Shown: positions 41,443 through 51,639, counted from the first letter of the stretch. The stretch: 60,450 bases of DNA from Synechococcus sp. CO36386bin_29 (GCA_011523835.1 WTFZ01000137.1:1-60450), one strand, 5' to 3'. The notes: a model not told the origin generated them from the letters alone. Made by a program: numbers and translations.

Positions 41443-42467
41443 ATAATCGGTGCCTGACCGATCACGTCTCCTGGGACCGCCTGGAGTTGTTGGATGAGGC
41501 TCTGTCCGTTGCTGCGAGCTTTGCCTTCCAGCTGTGCTTCACGGATCAGGATCGGACAGCCACTCGTGCTCACCACCAAACCTGAAGCAGAGCAGTGAAG
41601 AATCTGGCCGGGGGAATGGGCCCCTGTGCTCCAACGCCCCACCAGGGAGCGGGCGTCATTCGACAGTGCATCGGCAAGACGTTCGATCAGTGGTTCGGTT
41701 GCCAGCACCTTCAGACGGCGATCGTTCCAGAACGTGACTGCGCCTGGGTAAAGAGCCATCACCTTCCGATGGGTTGCCAATGCGGAATCGCTCCAGTTGA
41801 GTTGAAAGTCCTCCTTTTGCAGCATGCGGGCATAAGTGCACTGCTCAGGTTGACGCTGCACCTTGAGCCTCGACCACCTGTCATCCTCAAGCCCCGGCCC
41901 AGCGCACTCAATGACCTGCATGGCTTTCAGCATCAGATCGGCAGTGAGTTGGCTGAGTCGTTCTCCCAGCTGATGGGCATTCTCCAGAAGACCAATCTGC
42001 AGGCGCTCCTCCAGAAGAACTGGACCCGTATCAAGGCCTTCCTCCATGGCCATGATCCCGACGCCTGTTTCCTCGTCTCCCTCAAGAATGGACCATTGAA
42101 TCGGTCCTGCGCCTCTCCAACGCGGAAGCAGAGAGCCATGGCCGTTCCAGCAGCCGAGAGGAGGTTGATCGAGAATCTCCTTGGGAAGAATCTGGCCGAA
42201 GGCAACCACTACCGACACATCGGCATCCAAGGCATTGAGTTGTTTCTGGCACTCCAGATCCCGTCGGATCCTTTCAGGGGTGAACACAGGACAGTGCAGC
42301 TCGAGTGCCCTGGCTTTGACAGGCGAGGGAACCAATTGTTTGCCGCGACCTCTGCGTCGATCCGGTTGGGTCACCACACCGACAATCTGATGTCCCGCCG
42401 CATAGAGAGTGTCAAGGGTCGGCATGGCATAGGCCGGGGTACCCCAGAACAGGATCTTCAAAGTCAC
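41439..42467 (-). CDS. fmt: methionyl-tRNA formyltransferase
   Basis: Formylates initiator Met-tRNA with 10-formyltetrahydrofolate. The 342-residue protein has [16 protein letters not shown] at the start, then [35 protein letters not shown], which includes the folate-site GHGSLLP and a catalytic Asn replaced in register (WNGHGS where many have NVHPS/NIHAS), and [13 protein letters not shown]. The C-terminal tRNA-binding domain is present. Assignment is firm. Confidence 0.95.
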   Translation of the reverse strand: MTLKILFWGTPAYAMPTLDTLYAAGHQIVGVVTQPDRRRGRGKQLVPSPVKARALELHCPVFTPERIRRDLECQKQLNALDADVSVVVAFGQILPKEILDQPPLGCWNGHGSLLPRWRGAGPIQWSILEGDEETGVGIMAMEEGLDTGPVLLEERLQIGLLENAHQLGERLSQLTADLMLKAMQVIECAGPGLEDDRWSRLKVQRQPEQCTYARMLQKEDFQLNWSDSALATHRKVMALYPGAVTFWNDRRLKVLATEPLIERLADALSNDARSLVGRWSTGAHSPGQILHCSASGLVVSTSGCPILIREAQLEGKARSNGQSLIQQLQAVPGDVIGQAPII

Positions 42468-42488
42468 AGCGAATGAGCGGTGAATGAA

Positions 42489-43856
42489 TCAGGCTTCGCC
42501 AGTGATGGCGAGACCATCCACCCACACATGAGGACAGACCCCTTCGTGGGTGACGATTGGATCGGCTTCGAGTTGAACGATGGATTGAAGGAGCTCCCGG
42601 ATATCTCCGGCAACCGTTGCTGCTTCAACGGAAATGCGCTCACCTCCGCTCACCAACCAGCCGTCGAAGGGAAGGGAGAATGAACCCTGACTGGCCTTGA
42701 CGCCGGCATGCAGAGCGTTGAGGCTCTCGATCAGCACGAAGGAGTCACTGGTTGTGCGGTGATCCAGGTGATCGCCTGGGAGCGTGGCCCCTTCACTGCG
42801 ATGCACCTCAAACCAGTCGGGGCCGACGGAAACCTTGGCGCCCAAACCAGCATGACCGGTGGGTTGCACGCCAAACGCACGGGCGGTTGCTTCCGAGTGC
42901 AGGAAACTCTCCAGACGTCCATCGCCGATCAATCTCAGGGGTCGGGTTGGTGTTCCCTCCCCATCAAATGGCATCGCTCCCACATGAGCGGGGTGAAGGC
43001 CGTTGTCGATCAGATTGAAAAAGGGAACGGCCAGTTGCTGGCCGATGGTGTCGGCTTTGCTCAGGCTCACACCATCAAGAACGGCGCGGGCATTGAACAT
43101 GCTGCTGAAAGCACCGATGAGATCGAGAAACGCTTCAGGTGTGAAGCACACCAGGTAGCGACCCGTATCAATCGGTTTGTAGTTGAGATGGCTGATGGTG
43201 CGTTCGGCTGCCTCGTCGATGCAGCCGTTGAGGTCCAACTCAGCGCTGCCGAGAGCCAGTCGAACCGCTCCTCCGCTGCGTGGTTTGCGCCCTGTCTCTT
43301 CAGCGCGGGCGAACAGATAAAGGCTGGCTTGGGTGCGTTGTGCCTGGCGCAGTGCACCATCGCTGTTGAGGTAGATGCGCTCACTGCTCCCCTCATTGAG
43401 TCCGTTGTAAGGAACCGTCTCGATGGCGGGATGCCGGCTAAGGAGTTCTTTCTCGGCCTCAAGAAGATTCTTGAGCAGAGATTGAATGCCTTCGGAGCTT
43501 TTGAGTGGACGATCCAGAGGTTCGGTCGGTGCCTTCGCCAGAGGGGAGAAGTGGGGGACCTCATCGCCGTTTCCGAAGGCGCTGGCTTGATGGGCGCCCA
43601 TCAGTGCCTTTTCCAAGCCAGCATCCGAAAGATCGGAGGTGCTGGTGATGCCGACCAAGCCGTCCCGATTCCAGACACGCACGGTGATGGAACTGCGCTG
43701 GGAAGCCTTCAACTGTTTGGCTTCACCGCGATCCACCTGCACGGAAGCACTGTTGCTTCGGCTGGCTCCAAGATCCCATTGCGCGATCCCTTCCCGCGAA
43801 GCGAGCTGGTGCAGCCGATCACGCAGAGCCGACACGTTCAGTGGTGCACTTCCCAT
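42489..43856 (-). CDS. pmbA: PmbA/TldE, metalloprotease partner subunit
   Basis: A 455-residue member of the TldD/PmbA family, the subunit without the HEXXH site. Start region LREIAQWD-like and SITVRVWNRDGLVGITSTSDLSD are characteristic, with the C-terminal GDGRLESFLHSEATARAFG. With TldD it forms a heterodimeric protease that trims peptides such as modified peptide antibiotics and degrades antitoxins. It directly follows tldD, 2 bases apart. Confidence 0.93.
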   Translation of the reverse strand: MGSAPLNVSALRDRLHQLASREGIAQWDLGASRSNSASVQVDRGEAKQLKASQRSSITVRVWNRDGLVGITSTSDLSDAGLEKALMGAHQASAFGNGDEVPHFSPLAKAPTEPLDRPLKSSEGIQSLLKNLLEAEKELLSRHPAIETVPYNGLNEGSSERIYLNSDGALRQAQRTQASLYLFARAEETGRKPRSGGAVRLALGSAELDLNGCIDEAAERTISHLNYKPIDTGRYLVCFTPEAFLDLIGAFSSMFNARAVLDGVSLSKADTIGQQLAVPFFNLIDNGLHPAHVGAMPFDGEGTPTRPLRLIGDGRLESFLHSEATARAFGVQPTGHAGLGAKVSVGPDWFEVHRSEGATLPGDHLDHRTTSDSFVLIESLNALHAGVKASQGSFSLPFDGWLVSGGERISVEAATVAGDIRELLQSIVQLEADPIVTHEGVCPHVWVDGLAITGEA

Positions 43857-43858
43857 GA

Positions 43859-45304
43859 TCAGCGGCCTCCAACGGTGATGGAATCAACTTTGATGTGGGG
43901 TTGTCCCACGGTGACAAACACGCTTCCGCTCACCGAACCGCAATAGCCGGCAGCAAGATCGAGATCGTTGGCACACATCGAAATCCTTGGCATCACCTCC
44001 TTGGCTTCACCGATCAATGTGGCGCCTTTCACGGGCTTACCCAGGGTTCCATTCTCAATGAGATAGCCCTCTTCAACCGAAAAGTTGAACTGGCCGGTGG
44101 GACCGACACTGCCGCCACCCATGGATTTGCAGTAGAGCCCCTGCTCCACGGATCCGATCAGATCATCAATGCTGTGAGGGCCTGCAGCGATATAGGTGTT
44201 CCGCATTCGGCTTGCGGCCGCGAATCCATGGCTCTGGCGTCGACCACTGCCAGTGCGGGCATGACCAGTGCGCAGCTCCCCGGCACGATCGCTGATAAAC
44301 CGTTTCAGGATTCCATTCTCGATCAGAACAGTGCGCTGCGGTTCCATGCCTTCGTCATCCATGGACAGGGAGCCGAAAGCTCCGTCACTCAATCCTTCGT
44401 CGATGGCTGTCACCGATGGATGGGCAATGGATTCGCCGATGCAGTCAGCGAATGGAGTGGTGCCTCGTTCGATCTGCGTTGTTTCCAGCAGGTGCCCGCA
44501 GGCCTCATGGAAGATCACGCCTCCAAAACGGTTGGCGAGTACCACGGGCATCTGACCACCGTCGACGTAGTCAGCGCGAAGCATGGTGGAAGCACTGCCA
44601 CACACCTCCTGAGCAGACGTTTCGATGTTCCAGTCGCAGAGATCATTGGGCTTGTCGGTGCTCCCGTAGCGGCGGGCGATGCTGGCGCGGTGGTCACCAT
44701 CGGCAGCCAGCACGCTGAGACCGCTGGACTGATGAAGTCTGATATCGCGAGCGAAGGTCCCGTCACTGGCCGCAACAAGCACTTCCTGCCAGTCGCGGGA
44801 GAAGTTTCCCCGCCGCACCTCGAGGTGCTGACCAAGACGCTGCAGACACTGCGTGCCTTCAAGCAGTCGTTGGGTGATCACCGAAAGATCGGGTGTGCGA
44901 TCCAACCAATCGTTTTTTTGCGCAGCAAAATTTTTCAGAGCGCCCAAACCCTGGAAGGCAGTGGAGCCGGACAGGGTTGAACGTTCCAGTTGAAGCATGG
45001 CCAAGGCCTGATCGAGTGCTTCGGCCAAGCCGGCATCGCTGAGGTCGTTGGTGCTGACGAAACCGTCACGTGTCCCTCGGAACACCCGGATCCCAGCGCC
45101 CATTCCAAAGGCTGGGCTCACACTCGTGATCTTGTCTTGCTCGGCGAGCACACCAAGGTGGTCGGTGCGTTCAAGAAAGACTTCAACAAGGTCAGCACCG
45201 GCTCGCACTCCGGCATTCAACAAAGCATTGAGGCGTTGCTCCCAGGGGGAGGCACCAGGATCAAGGTTCGGAATCCCGGCTGCGGATGTTGTGGTGGATT
45301 GCAT
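43859..45304 (-). CDS. tldD: TldD, zinc metalloprotease subunit
   Basis: Catalytic subunit of the TldD/TldE protease: 481 residues from the ATG at 45304 with the zinc motif HEACGH in [14 protein letters not shown] and the later conserved [22 protein letters not shown] region. The ATG shares one base with the acsF stop (TGATG), so translation is likely coupled to acsF. The open frame goes up to 45388 but that part overlaps acsF coding and is not used. Natural substrates in cyanobacteria are not known. Confidence 0.93.
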   Translation of the reverse strand: MQSTTTSAAGIPNLDPGASPWEQRLNALLNAGVRAGADLVEVFLERTDHLGVLAEQDKITSVSPAFGMGAGIRVFRGTRDGFVSTNDLSDAGLAEALDQALAMLQLERSTLSGSTAFQGLGALKNFAAQKNDWLDRTPDLSVITQRLLEGTQCLQRLGQHLEVRRGNFSRDWQEVLVAASDGTFARDIRLHQSSGLSVLAADGDHRASIARRYGSTDKPNDLCDWNIETSAQEVCGSASTMLRADYVDGGQMPVVLANRFGGVIFHEACGHLLETTQIERGTTPFADCIGESIAHPSVTAIDEGLSDGAFGSLSMDDEGMEPQRTVLIENGILKRFISDRAGELRTGHARTGSGRRQSHGFAAASRMRNTYIAAGPHSIDDLIGSVEQGLYCKSMGGGSVGPTGQFNFSVEEGYLIENGTLGKPVKGATLIGEAKEVMPRISMCANDLDLAAGYCGSVSGSVFVTVGQPHIKVDSITVGGR

Positions 45305-46386
45305 CAGCGCACGCTGGGCTGGAATTTCTCGCTGCGCACTGGTGCCATCAGGAAAAGTGAAGCCATCTGAGCGCCGTTGGCGATCCAATGGGGAAGCTTG
45401 CGCAACACTTTGATTGGCGCAGGTGAGGCACTGGCATCAACGGCATCCAGCGCAGCGTTGTTGGTCACCAGATTTTCGAGCCCTGCGTAGAACTTGGGAT
45501 TCTTGACATCCAGCACAACAGGAAACACTCGGGCGGTTGTTTCGTTGGTCTTGTCGATCACCAATCGGTCGTAGTCGCGTGCATCGAGACCCAGTGCCTC
45601 ATAAAACTCTTTCCGTGCGACATCGCGTACGTACATGGTCGCAAAAACGGCCAACAGGAAGAAACGGCACCAGAGGCGAGCCCGGAATCCCCGCACGGTG
45701 TCAGGTTGTGCCTTCATCAAGGCGTCAAAGAAATCGCCGTGACGATTTTCGTCCTGGCACCAATTTTCAAAGAAATTGAAAATTGGGAAAATCTTGCTGT
45801 CGGGGTTCTTTTCCAGGTGGCGGAAAATGGTGATGTAACGCCAATATCCAATTTTCTCGGAGAGGTAGGTGGCGTAGAAAATAAATTTAGGTTTGAAAAA
45901 TGTGTACTTCTTGTTAGCAGTCAGAAAGCCTAGGTCCAGCTGCAGTCCGAAATCACTCATGGATTTGTTCAGGAAGCCGGCATGACGGGCTTCATCCCGG
46001 GCCATGTGCGCGAAACACTCGGCCAAGAGCGGATTTCTGGTTTTAATCCGGCGGCTGAGCTCTTTGTAGAGCAGAAAACCTGAAAATTCTGATGTGCAGC
46101 TCTGCTCCAGAAATTCAACAAACACACGACGCGTTTCAGGGTCGAGCTTGTCAGCAGCACCGTCGAACTCGTCGTTACGAACAAAGTGATGTCGGTTGTA
46201 GTCCTTGCGGAACTCTTCGCAGATGGCCTCCAGCTCTGCTTCATTGGGCCGCAGATCCATCGCTGCCATGGCCTCGAAGTCCGTTGTGTAGAACCTCGGT
46301 GTGAGGATTGTGTCCTTTGCTGGATCCTTGACGGCAACGGCTGATCCTGCTGTAGGTGCGTCGTTGACGGCGATAGGAGGCACCAT
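45304..46386 (-). CDS. acsF: aerobic Mg-protoporphyrin IX monomethyl ester cyclase
   Basis: Diiron enzyme forming the isocyclic E ring of chlorophyll with O2. Typical sequence: [28 protein letters not shown], and the two diiron halves including [13 protein letters not shown] and [17 protein letters not shown] choose the ATG at 46386 (MVPPIAVND) since the conserved region begins about 20 residues later; the frame is open to 46476. It is the first gene of a tight unit with tldD and pmbA. Its helper Ycf54 is also in this window. Confidence 0.95.
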   Translation of the reverse strand: MVPPIAVNDAPTAGSAVAVKDPAKDTILTPRFYTTDFEAMAAMDLRPNEAELEAICEEFRKDYNRHHFVRNDEFDGAADKLDPETRRVFVEFLEQSCTSEFSGFLLYKELSRRIKTRNPLLAECFAHMARDEARHAGFLNKSMSDFGLQLDLGFLTANKKYTFFKPKFIFYATYLSEKIGYWRYITIFRHLEKNPDSKIFPIFNFFENWCQDENRHGDFFDALMKAQPDTVRGFRARLWCRFFLLAVFATMYVRDVARKEFYEALGLDARDYDRLVIDKTNETTARVFPVVLDVKNPKFYAGLENLVTNNAALDAVDASASPAPIKVLRKLPHWIANGAQMASLFLMAPVRSEKFQPSVR

Positions 46387-46457
46387 CTGTTTTTGCTCAG
46401 TGCTAATCATCGTAAGTGGCCCCATGAGGCGACCGGGGACTCTGTGAAGCGAGGCGA

Positions 46458-46946
46458 TCAGTTGCCTCCAAACCATTTCTGACCGTTCAGCCGCTGGAGC
46501 AGACGCGACTGCAGAAGCGCGAGGGTAATTCGCTTCTCGTCGATCAGAAAGGATTCCAGCAGGCTTGGTTCGGTTCCGGACTCAGAAAGGGCGATGGTTT
46601 TGCCTGCGGTGATGGCATCGGTTGCGAAGCAGAGCCAGAACCGGCGCTCACCGCTGAGTTCTCCTTTCACCATCCAGCAACTTCCCCCCACGACAGGGCG
46701 CTCCCCCTCAACAAGGCAGAGACTCACTGGTGGTTGTCCTCGCTCCTCCAATGCTTTCGAAAGCGAAGGGAGGAAGTCGTCCTGAATAAAGGACGCGAAG
46801 GGTTTGTCTTCAAGCTTCGGTTTGGCAGCCGGTTTGGGTTTGCCTTCCGCAGCGGGTTTCGATGCGCCTTTTGGCTTGGCTGGGGTTTCGCTCACCGGAT
46901 GTCGGTCACTGGCGGGACTGTAGACATCCTCGGTCGTGTCTCTCAA
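46458..46946 (-). CDS. DUF2996 protein
   Basis: A protein of up to 162 residues with a low-complexity Ala/Lys/Pro N-terminal part and a DUF2996-type domain: [40 protein letters not shown], ending in [19 protein letters not shown]. The family is restricted to cyanobacteria and plastid-bearing plants, without known function. A GTG at 46895 ([10 protein letters not shown]) may be the true start. Its stop is 71 bases upstream of the acsF start. Confidence 0.75.
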   Translation of the reverse strand: MRDTTEDVYSPASDRHPVSETPAKPKGASKPAAEGKPKPAAKPKLEDKPFASFIQDDFLPSLSKALEERGQPPVSLCLVEGERPVVGGSCWMVKGELSGERRFWLCFATDAITAGKTIALSESGTEPSLLESFLIDEKRITLALLQSRLLQRLNGQKWFGGN

Positions 46947-46981
46947 ACGGAGGTCTCAACCAGAGGTCTCGAGCAGAGGGA

Positions 46982-47482
46982 CTACCAGTCCTCACCAACG
47001 GGCTGATTCCAGTCATCAGAATCGTTCATTGCTGCGGCGACTGAACCTGTGCTCGTCTGCTTGTCGGTTACAGGCGTCGTCTCGGGTTGAGAACTTCCGC
47101 GTCGGATCACCCGAAAAGGAACGGAAACAGTCGGCGCTGGATCACGCACATCTCGTTCGGGCCACAGGACGGAAGCGGCATCGGCCGAGGAACTTGGTGG
47201 TGGTTCCAGCGGCTCCGAATGCTCAGGCGGCCAGTCGAGGGGACGACGGACTTCGCGCTGAAGCGACGGTGCCTGAGGTGATGCTGCCAGTGCTCCTCCC
47301 GACCCCAATGCAGCGCCTGTTGTGGCTGCAATCGCCATCCAGGCTCCGATGGGCAGGGTGGGCAATTGCCAGGTAAGGATCCGAAGCTTTCCACCCTTAC
47401 CGAGATTCAGCCCTGCAACCAGCAACGTCAGCAACAAAGGTGAAAGGCATGGAATCAGAAGCAGCCTTTGCAGCGGTGTCAT
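46982..47482 (-). CDS. conserved membrane protein with two helices and disordered tail
   Basis: A 166-residue protein: two membrane helices (LLLIPCLSPLLLTLLVAGLN and LPIGAWMAIAATTGAALG) followed by a long Pro/Ser-rich tail containing VPFRVIRRGS and an acidic end (DDWNQPVGEDW). The plan resembles cyanobacterial proteins annotated only as membrane unknowns. It overlaps ubiX by 4 bases. Confidence 0.65.
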   Translation of the reverse strand: MTPLQRLLLIPCLSPLLLTLLVAGLNLGKGGKLRILTWQLPTLPIGAWMAIAATTGAALGSGGALAASPQAPSLQREVRRPLDWPPEHSEPLEPPPSSSADAASVLWPERDVRDPAPTVSVPFRVIRRGSSQPETTPVTDKQTSTGSVAAAMNDSDDWNQPVGEDW

Positions 47483-48090
47483 GGTCTTCGTCCCTGCCAG
47501 CGGATTTGTTCGGTCAGAGACTCGCCCAGCCCATCAAACAGTCGCATGACCAGGAAGTCGAGCATGTCGTCGAGAGACTCCGGTTGGGTGTACCAGGCGG
47601 GAATCGGTGGAGCAATTCTGGCCCCGGCTTCGGCAAGCGTTGTGAGGTTGCGCAAGTGAATCAGATTCCAGGGCATTTCTCTTGGAGCAATCACGAGCGG
47701 TCTGCCCTCCTTGAGATGCACGTCGGCACTGCGCTCCAATAGATCGCCTGCCAAGCCGGCCGCCAGGCGCCCCACAGTGCCCATTGAGCAGGGAACAACC
47801 ACCATTCCACGGGTCGCCACACTTCCACTGGCCACCACAGCGGCTTGATCATCCCAGCGATGGCAGGTCAGCTCGCCCCCTTCCACCTTGAGATGATCAC
47901 GCCAGAAACGCTCCTGTTGTTCGGGGTCCACTGGAACAGCGATTCCCCGCTCAGCTCGCCAGACCTCGTGTGCTCCGCGGCTCACAATCACATGCACATT
48001 GTGTTCACAGCGGAGTAACCATTGGATGCTTCGTTCGGCCAGCTGCTGGGCGGACGCACCGCTGACACCGATGACGAAAGGGGTTCTCAT
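47479..48090 (-). CDS. ubiX: UbiX-family flavin prenyltransferase
   Basis: Makes prenylated FMN, the cofactor of UbiD decarboxylases. The N-terminal IGVSGASAQQLAERSIQWLL binds FMN; VVVPCSMGTVGRLAAGLAGDLLERSADV and PLVIAPREMPWNLIHLRNL are family blocks. The 203-residue length is right. It overlaps the RNase R-like gene by 4 bases upstream and a membrane gene by 4 downstream. In cyanobacteria the pathway probably serves plastoquinone synthesis. Confidence 0.92.
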   Translation of the reverse strand: MRTPFVIGVSGASAQQLAERSIQWLLRCEHNVHVIVSRGAHEVWRAERGIAVPVDPEQQERFWRDHLKVEGGELTCHRWDDQAAVVASGSVATRGMVVVPCSMGTVGRLAAGLAGDLLERSADVHLKEGRPLVIAPREMPWNLIHLRNLTTLAEAGARIAPPIPAWYTQPESLDDMLDFLVMRLFDGLGESLTEQIRWQGRRP

Positions 48091-50456
48091 ACGTCAGAGA
48101 CGGCCACTGGGAGGGGTTCCTGCTCGTTGGACTGCTCTGTCGGGACGACTTCCAGGTCGATCTGGTTGCGCAACACATCCACTTTCAGAACTTTGACAGT
48201 CACGTGGTCGCCGAGTTGATAGACCCTCCGACTTCGCCGCCCGACGAGGCGATTCTGTCGTGAACGGTATTCGTACCAATCGTCATTCAACGAGCTGACG
48301 TGAACTAAACCCTCCACCATCGAAGGAGGAATCTCAACGAAAAATCCGTAGCTCTGCACTCCACTGATGACTCCGCTTTGTTCCTGATTCACCATGGGCT
48401 CGGCGCTTCGAGCGTGAGCCATCGCGACCACGTCTTTGCGTAACTCTGAAATCTGACGTCGGCGTGTGTTGAGACGCTGGAGCACCCGTTCTCTGAACAG
48501 TTCCGACAGTTTTTGCTCCTGCGATGCGGTGAACAGCGGCCAAGTGATCAGTTCGCCGGCTCCCTGACGACCGATCTCCACCTTGTTTTTCTGCCGCACG
48601 CTGGGACGGTCTTTCCCATCATTCAGCAGTTGACACAACACCTGCTGATTCAAGATATCGGCGTAATGGAGTGTTGGGCAGCTCCAGGGTGCCAAGGGTT
48701 CAGACCAGACCGAATCCTTGGTCTGCTCGTCTGGTTGGTCCTGCTCCTCGGGTTGCAGGTCGGGGGTGACTTCGGTTTCAGGGTCATCCATTCCGTCATC
48801 CAGGGCAGTTGCACTCCCGCTACTCCCGATGAGGCGATAACTGGAGTCGGCCAGCGCCTGGCGAAGCTGCAGATTCAGCACGCGGCTGAACTGGCTACCC
48901 GCAACTGCTTTTGAAAGCTCATCTGCCGATGGCGTTCCGTCTTCGTCGAGCTCCAGTGGCACGTCAAGTGCAACAGCAGCTTTGGCGACATCGGTCAGGG
49001 CTGAATCGTCAGTCGGGGGAGCTTCGAGAGAAACAACTGGAAGACCCAGGGTCTTGCTGTGACGACTCCAGACGCGATGTGCGATGCGCAGAAGCACAGC
49101 CATCAGAGATTCCGGAGCGGCAGCATTGAAAGGTTCGGTCCAGTTGCAGCCATCTCCATCGGGAGAGAACCGGTTCAAATCCCCCAGACTGTCGAGTTGA
49201 GGCCTCGGCAGGTCAAGCTCAATCAGTCCCGCAGTCTTTTCTGATTCATGGGCGTTTCTGGCACAAAAAATCAGAGTTTCCAGCTGATTGATCTGGTCTT
49301 TGATCGGCTTCAGAGACGCCGGGATCGCTCGCGACTTCGGTTTGCGATTTTCGAGAGCTGACAACTGGTCGTGATTGATCTCTGCGACCGGACGGATTTT
49401 GCTGAGTGAGAACTCCCAGTCAGTCCACTCACGGTCGGGACCGATGTCCAAACGCAGCGTGACTGCATCCTGAATCTCGCCGACGCGGAATGCGCAGGCC
49501 TTGCTCAGCGCTGGGCTGAGAAGCGGAATCCATTGCTGACCAAGACAGATGCTTTCCGATTGATTCATCAGCCATTGGTCCAGACTGTTACCTGATGTCA
49601 GGCGTTCAGCGACTGCTGGAGCATGGATCCAAAGGCGAGTTCCTCCTTCATGGGGCACGACATGTACCGCCGGAAGTGAAACAGCGTCGTCTTCGGACCA
49701 GGGTTTGAGCAGAAGAGCAGGCTGATCGGTGAGATCATTTCGTTTTTTGGCTGAGGGAGCCTTCAGAGAAGCTCGAGGTGAAGAGGGACGTTGATGAAGA
49801 TTGGATTTCGTCAGCATCAAATCCCTGTCATCTTCAGCCCCTCCATGGAGAGGAAGCGAGCGGGCGACATGTCCCTGGGCTGCAAACTGCGCCACTGGGT
49901 AACGGTCGAGAATCACTTCAGCGACTGCTTCATCCGCGGCATTGACTGCGTAGCCAGCATCTTCGCTCGGGAGGTCGATGGTTGCGAGAAGACGGTCATC
50001 GAGAGGAATGGCCACCAGCTTGTCGTCCTGGTGTTCGACAGTTGCCAGAAGACTCGTTGTGGCCCGTTCGAGAATGCATTGCACACCTCCCTCAGGGGAG
50101 CGACGTCGACCTCCTTCCCGGGTGATGCGGACGAGCACGCGATCACCGTTCCAGGCGTGATTCAACTGATGATCGCGGATGTAGATGTCGTCACCGCCGT
50201 CATCTCGAATCGCGAAACAGAAGCCTTTGGTGCTGCAGCGCAGGCGGGCTTCCACTAGTTCATCGGCGAGGCATTTCTGGATGCCTCCGCTGTCATCCGT
50301 GGTCAGGATTCCAAGGCGGCTGAGTGCCTCTAACGCCAACCCAAGAGTCTGTTTCTCTGCTCGATTGCTTAACCGCAGAATCTTTTCGAGTTTTGCGATT
50401 TCCAGGGCTCCGTCGCAGGGAACCTGGTCGAGGAGATCAGCGACCGTGAATTTCAT
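48087..50456 (-). CDS. RNase R-like RNB/S1 protein with eroded active site
   Basis: A 789-residue protein with the RNase II/R layout: N-terminal helix-turn-helix and cold-shock-like parts (to about 200), an RNB region and a C-terminal S1 domain (QSGVISGVQSYGFFVEIPPSMVEGLVHVSSLNDD). Where active enzymes have a four-Asp DGxxARDFDDA site, this one reads LKPWSEDDAVS (residues 250-260), keeping only the final DD. The SPIRRYxD block is replaced by WSCPTLHYADILN. It may be an RNA-binding pseudo-nuclease. Its gene is coupled to ubiX. Confidence 0.85.
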   Translation of the reverse strand: MKFTVADLLDQVPCDGALEIAKLEKILRLSNRAEKQTLGLALEALSRLGILTTDDSGGIQKCLADELVEARLRCSTKGFCFAIRDDGGDDIYIRDHQLNHAWNGDRVLVRITREGGRRRSPEGGVQCILERATTSLLATVEHQDDKLVAIPLDDRLLATIDLPSEDAGYAVNAADEAVAEVILDRYPVAQFAAQGHVARSLPLHGGAEDDRDLMLTKSNLHQRPSSPRASLKAPSAKKRNDLTDQPALLLKPWSEDDAVSLPAVHVVPHEGGTRLWIHAPAVAERLTSGNSLDQWLMNQSESICLGQQWIPLLSPALSKACAFRVGEIQDAVTLRLDIGPDREWTDWEFSLSKIRPVAEINHDQLSALENRKPKSRAIPASLKPIKDQINQLETLIFCARNAHESEKTAGLIELDLPRPQLDSLGDLNRFSPDGDGCNWTEPFNAAAPESLMAVLLRIAHRVWSRHSKTLGLPVVSLEAPPTDDSALTDVAKAAVALDVPLELDEDGTPSADELSKAVAGSQFSRVLNLQLRQALADSSYRLIGSSGSATALDDGMDDPETEVTPDLQPEEQDQPDEQTKDSVWSEPLAPWSCPTLHYADILNQQVLCQLLNDGKDRPSVRQKNKVEIGRQGAGELITWPLFTASQEQKLSELFRERVLQRLNTRRRQISELRKDVVAMAHARSAEPMVNQEQSGVISGVQSYGFFVEIPPSMVEGLVHVSSLNDDWYEYRSRQNRLVGRRSRRVYQLGDHVTVKVLKVDVLRNQIDLEVVPTEQSNEQEPLPVAVSDV

Positions 50457-50583
50457 CAGAACGGATGCGGAATCCGGTCTTCAGGACCGGGAGGAGGAGA
50501 ACACAGGCGCGCAGGCGGCAGAGGAACCGCGCAACCTATTGATCCATACGATCTTACGAGCTGGTGTCTGGGGGAGACATTGT

Positions 50584-50889
50584 CTAGTCCTGCTCAGGGA
50601 TCGGGCTGGATTGAGCCTTCAGCATCGGCCAGAGGAGACGGAGTCCGATGATCAGAAATCCGACCGATGCCAACAGCTGCAGCAAATCAGCAGGGATGAA
50701 CGTCGATAGAGATCCCCCAGCAACAGCACCGATGAGGCTCGCGATCACCAGAGCACTGGAGGATCCAAGGAAAACAGCAAGCGGTCGATCAGTGGTTCCG
50801 CTGATCGCCACGGTCGCCAATTGCGTCTTGTCGCCCAGTTCAGCAAGGAACACGGTGACGAAGGTGGAAAGCAGCAGGGTGAAATTCAT
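50584..50889 (-). CDS. UPF0016 half-transporter, copy 2
   Basis: About 100 residues from the ATG at 50889 with three helices and one EXGDKT motif (VFLAELGDKTQLATVAIS). UPF0016/GDT1/Mnx proteins normally carry two such repeats in about 200 residues and move Mn2+ or Ca2+ across thylakoid or plasma membrane. Here each half is a separate gene, with the partner immediately upstream on the same strand, so a heterodimer is likely. The frame is open to 50961, overlapping the partner. Confidence 0.85.
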   Translation of the reverse strand: MNFTLLLSTFVTVFLAELGDKTQLATVAISGTTDRPLAVFLGSSSALVIASLIGAVAGGSLSTFIPADLLQLLASVGFLIIGLRLLWPMLKAQSSPIPEQD

Positions 50890-50941
50890 CGCTGAATGGA
50901 GTGGGGATGAGTTGGTCGGTCTGGCGATCGAATGGATTCGT

Positions 50942-51271
50942 TCAGTGGAGATGACCCTCAAGGACTGAGCGCAAGGCCTGAGACCCGAGCCACAGACCGA
51001 GCCCCACCATCAGCAGCCCTGCCATCTGTTCCAGGCGTTCGGGCTGCAGAACCGAGGAAAGCCAGCGGCCGACGAGCACACCGACCAAGCTGGAGCAGAT
51101 CAGGGCGAGTGCGGCACCCCCGAAGACCAACAAAGGTTGTCCCGACTCCGCGGAGAGCAACAGCGTTGCTAGCTGTGTCTTGTCTCCGAGTTCGGCAAGG
51201 AACACGGTGGTGAAGGTACTGACCAGAACGGTTGTGAACCCTGGACGCTGAGAGCTTCCGGCGTCGGTCAT
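50942..51271 (-). CDS. UPF0016 half-transporter, copy 1
   Basis: A 109-residue protein with one EXGDKT motif (VFLAELGDKTQLATLLLS) and three helices. It is clearly related to the half gene downstream, sharing TVFLAELGDKTQLAT. Together they correspond to the two halves of a Mn2+/Ca2+ transporter such as Synechocystis Mnx. The start overlaps the YkgJ-like gene stop by 4 bases. Confidence 0.87.
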   Translation of the reverse strand: MTDAGSSQRPGFTTVLVSTFTTVFLAELGDKTQLATLLLSAESGQPLLVFGGAALALICSSLVGVLVGRWLSSVLQPERLEQMAGLLMVGLGLWLGSQALRSVLEGHLH

Positions 51272-51639
51272 CGCGAAGAAGGTGTGGATCGAATCAGTCG
51301 CTCGAACCTACGCAGTTCAAGACTGCGCCCGCCATGAACCGATCGGATCTGCTGTCGGCAGCAGGAGATGGCGAAAGCGTCTGCCTGGTCTTCGGGAACT
51401 TGGTAGAGGCTGCAAAGACTTTCGACACGGCAGAAATCCGGGCGTTCCGCGTAAATGCGGCATCGCCTTGCTCCGCTGTCGAAGTGAATGCACCAACCAT
51501 CGGGTCCCACCATGGAGAGGTACTGGCTCTGCTGATCAGGCGTCAGTGCTTCGATTGCCTCCTGTCGCTCCTCCGGTGCAAGCCTGCAGCACGCTCCGCA
51601 GTGATGAAGGCAGTCCCAGTGAAGGGAATGGTCTCTCAT
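51268..51639 (-). CDS. YkgJ-family cysteine cluster protein
   Basis: A 123-residue protein with CLHHCGACCRL near the N terminus, GWCIHFDSGARRCRIYAERPDFCRVE in the middle and a CC pair (AISCCRQQI), i.e. the Cys cluster of the YkgJ (Zn or Fe-S binding) family. Biochemical role unknown. It is the first gene of a unit with the two UPF0016 halves, suggesting a link to metal handling. Confidence 0.85.
   Translation of the reverse strand: MRDHSLHWDCLHHCGACCRLAPEERQEAIEALTPDQQSQYLSMVGPDGWCIHFDSGARRCRIYAERPDFCRVESLCSLYQVPEDQADAFAISCCRQQIRSVHGGRSLELRRFERLIRSTPSSR

Noticed and set aside
50480-50497. Hairpin CCGGTC...GACCGG upstream of the RNase R-like gene as a terminator
   Set aside because: There is no U tract on either strand and it lies in a 5' region; no function can be assigned.
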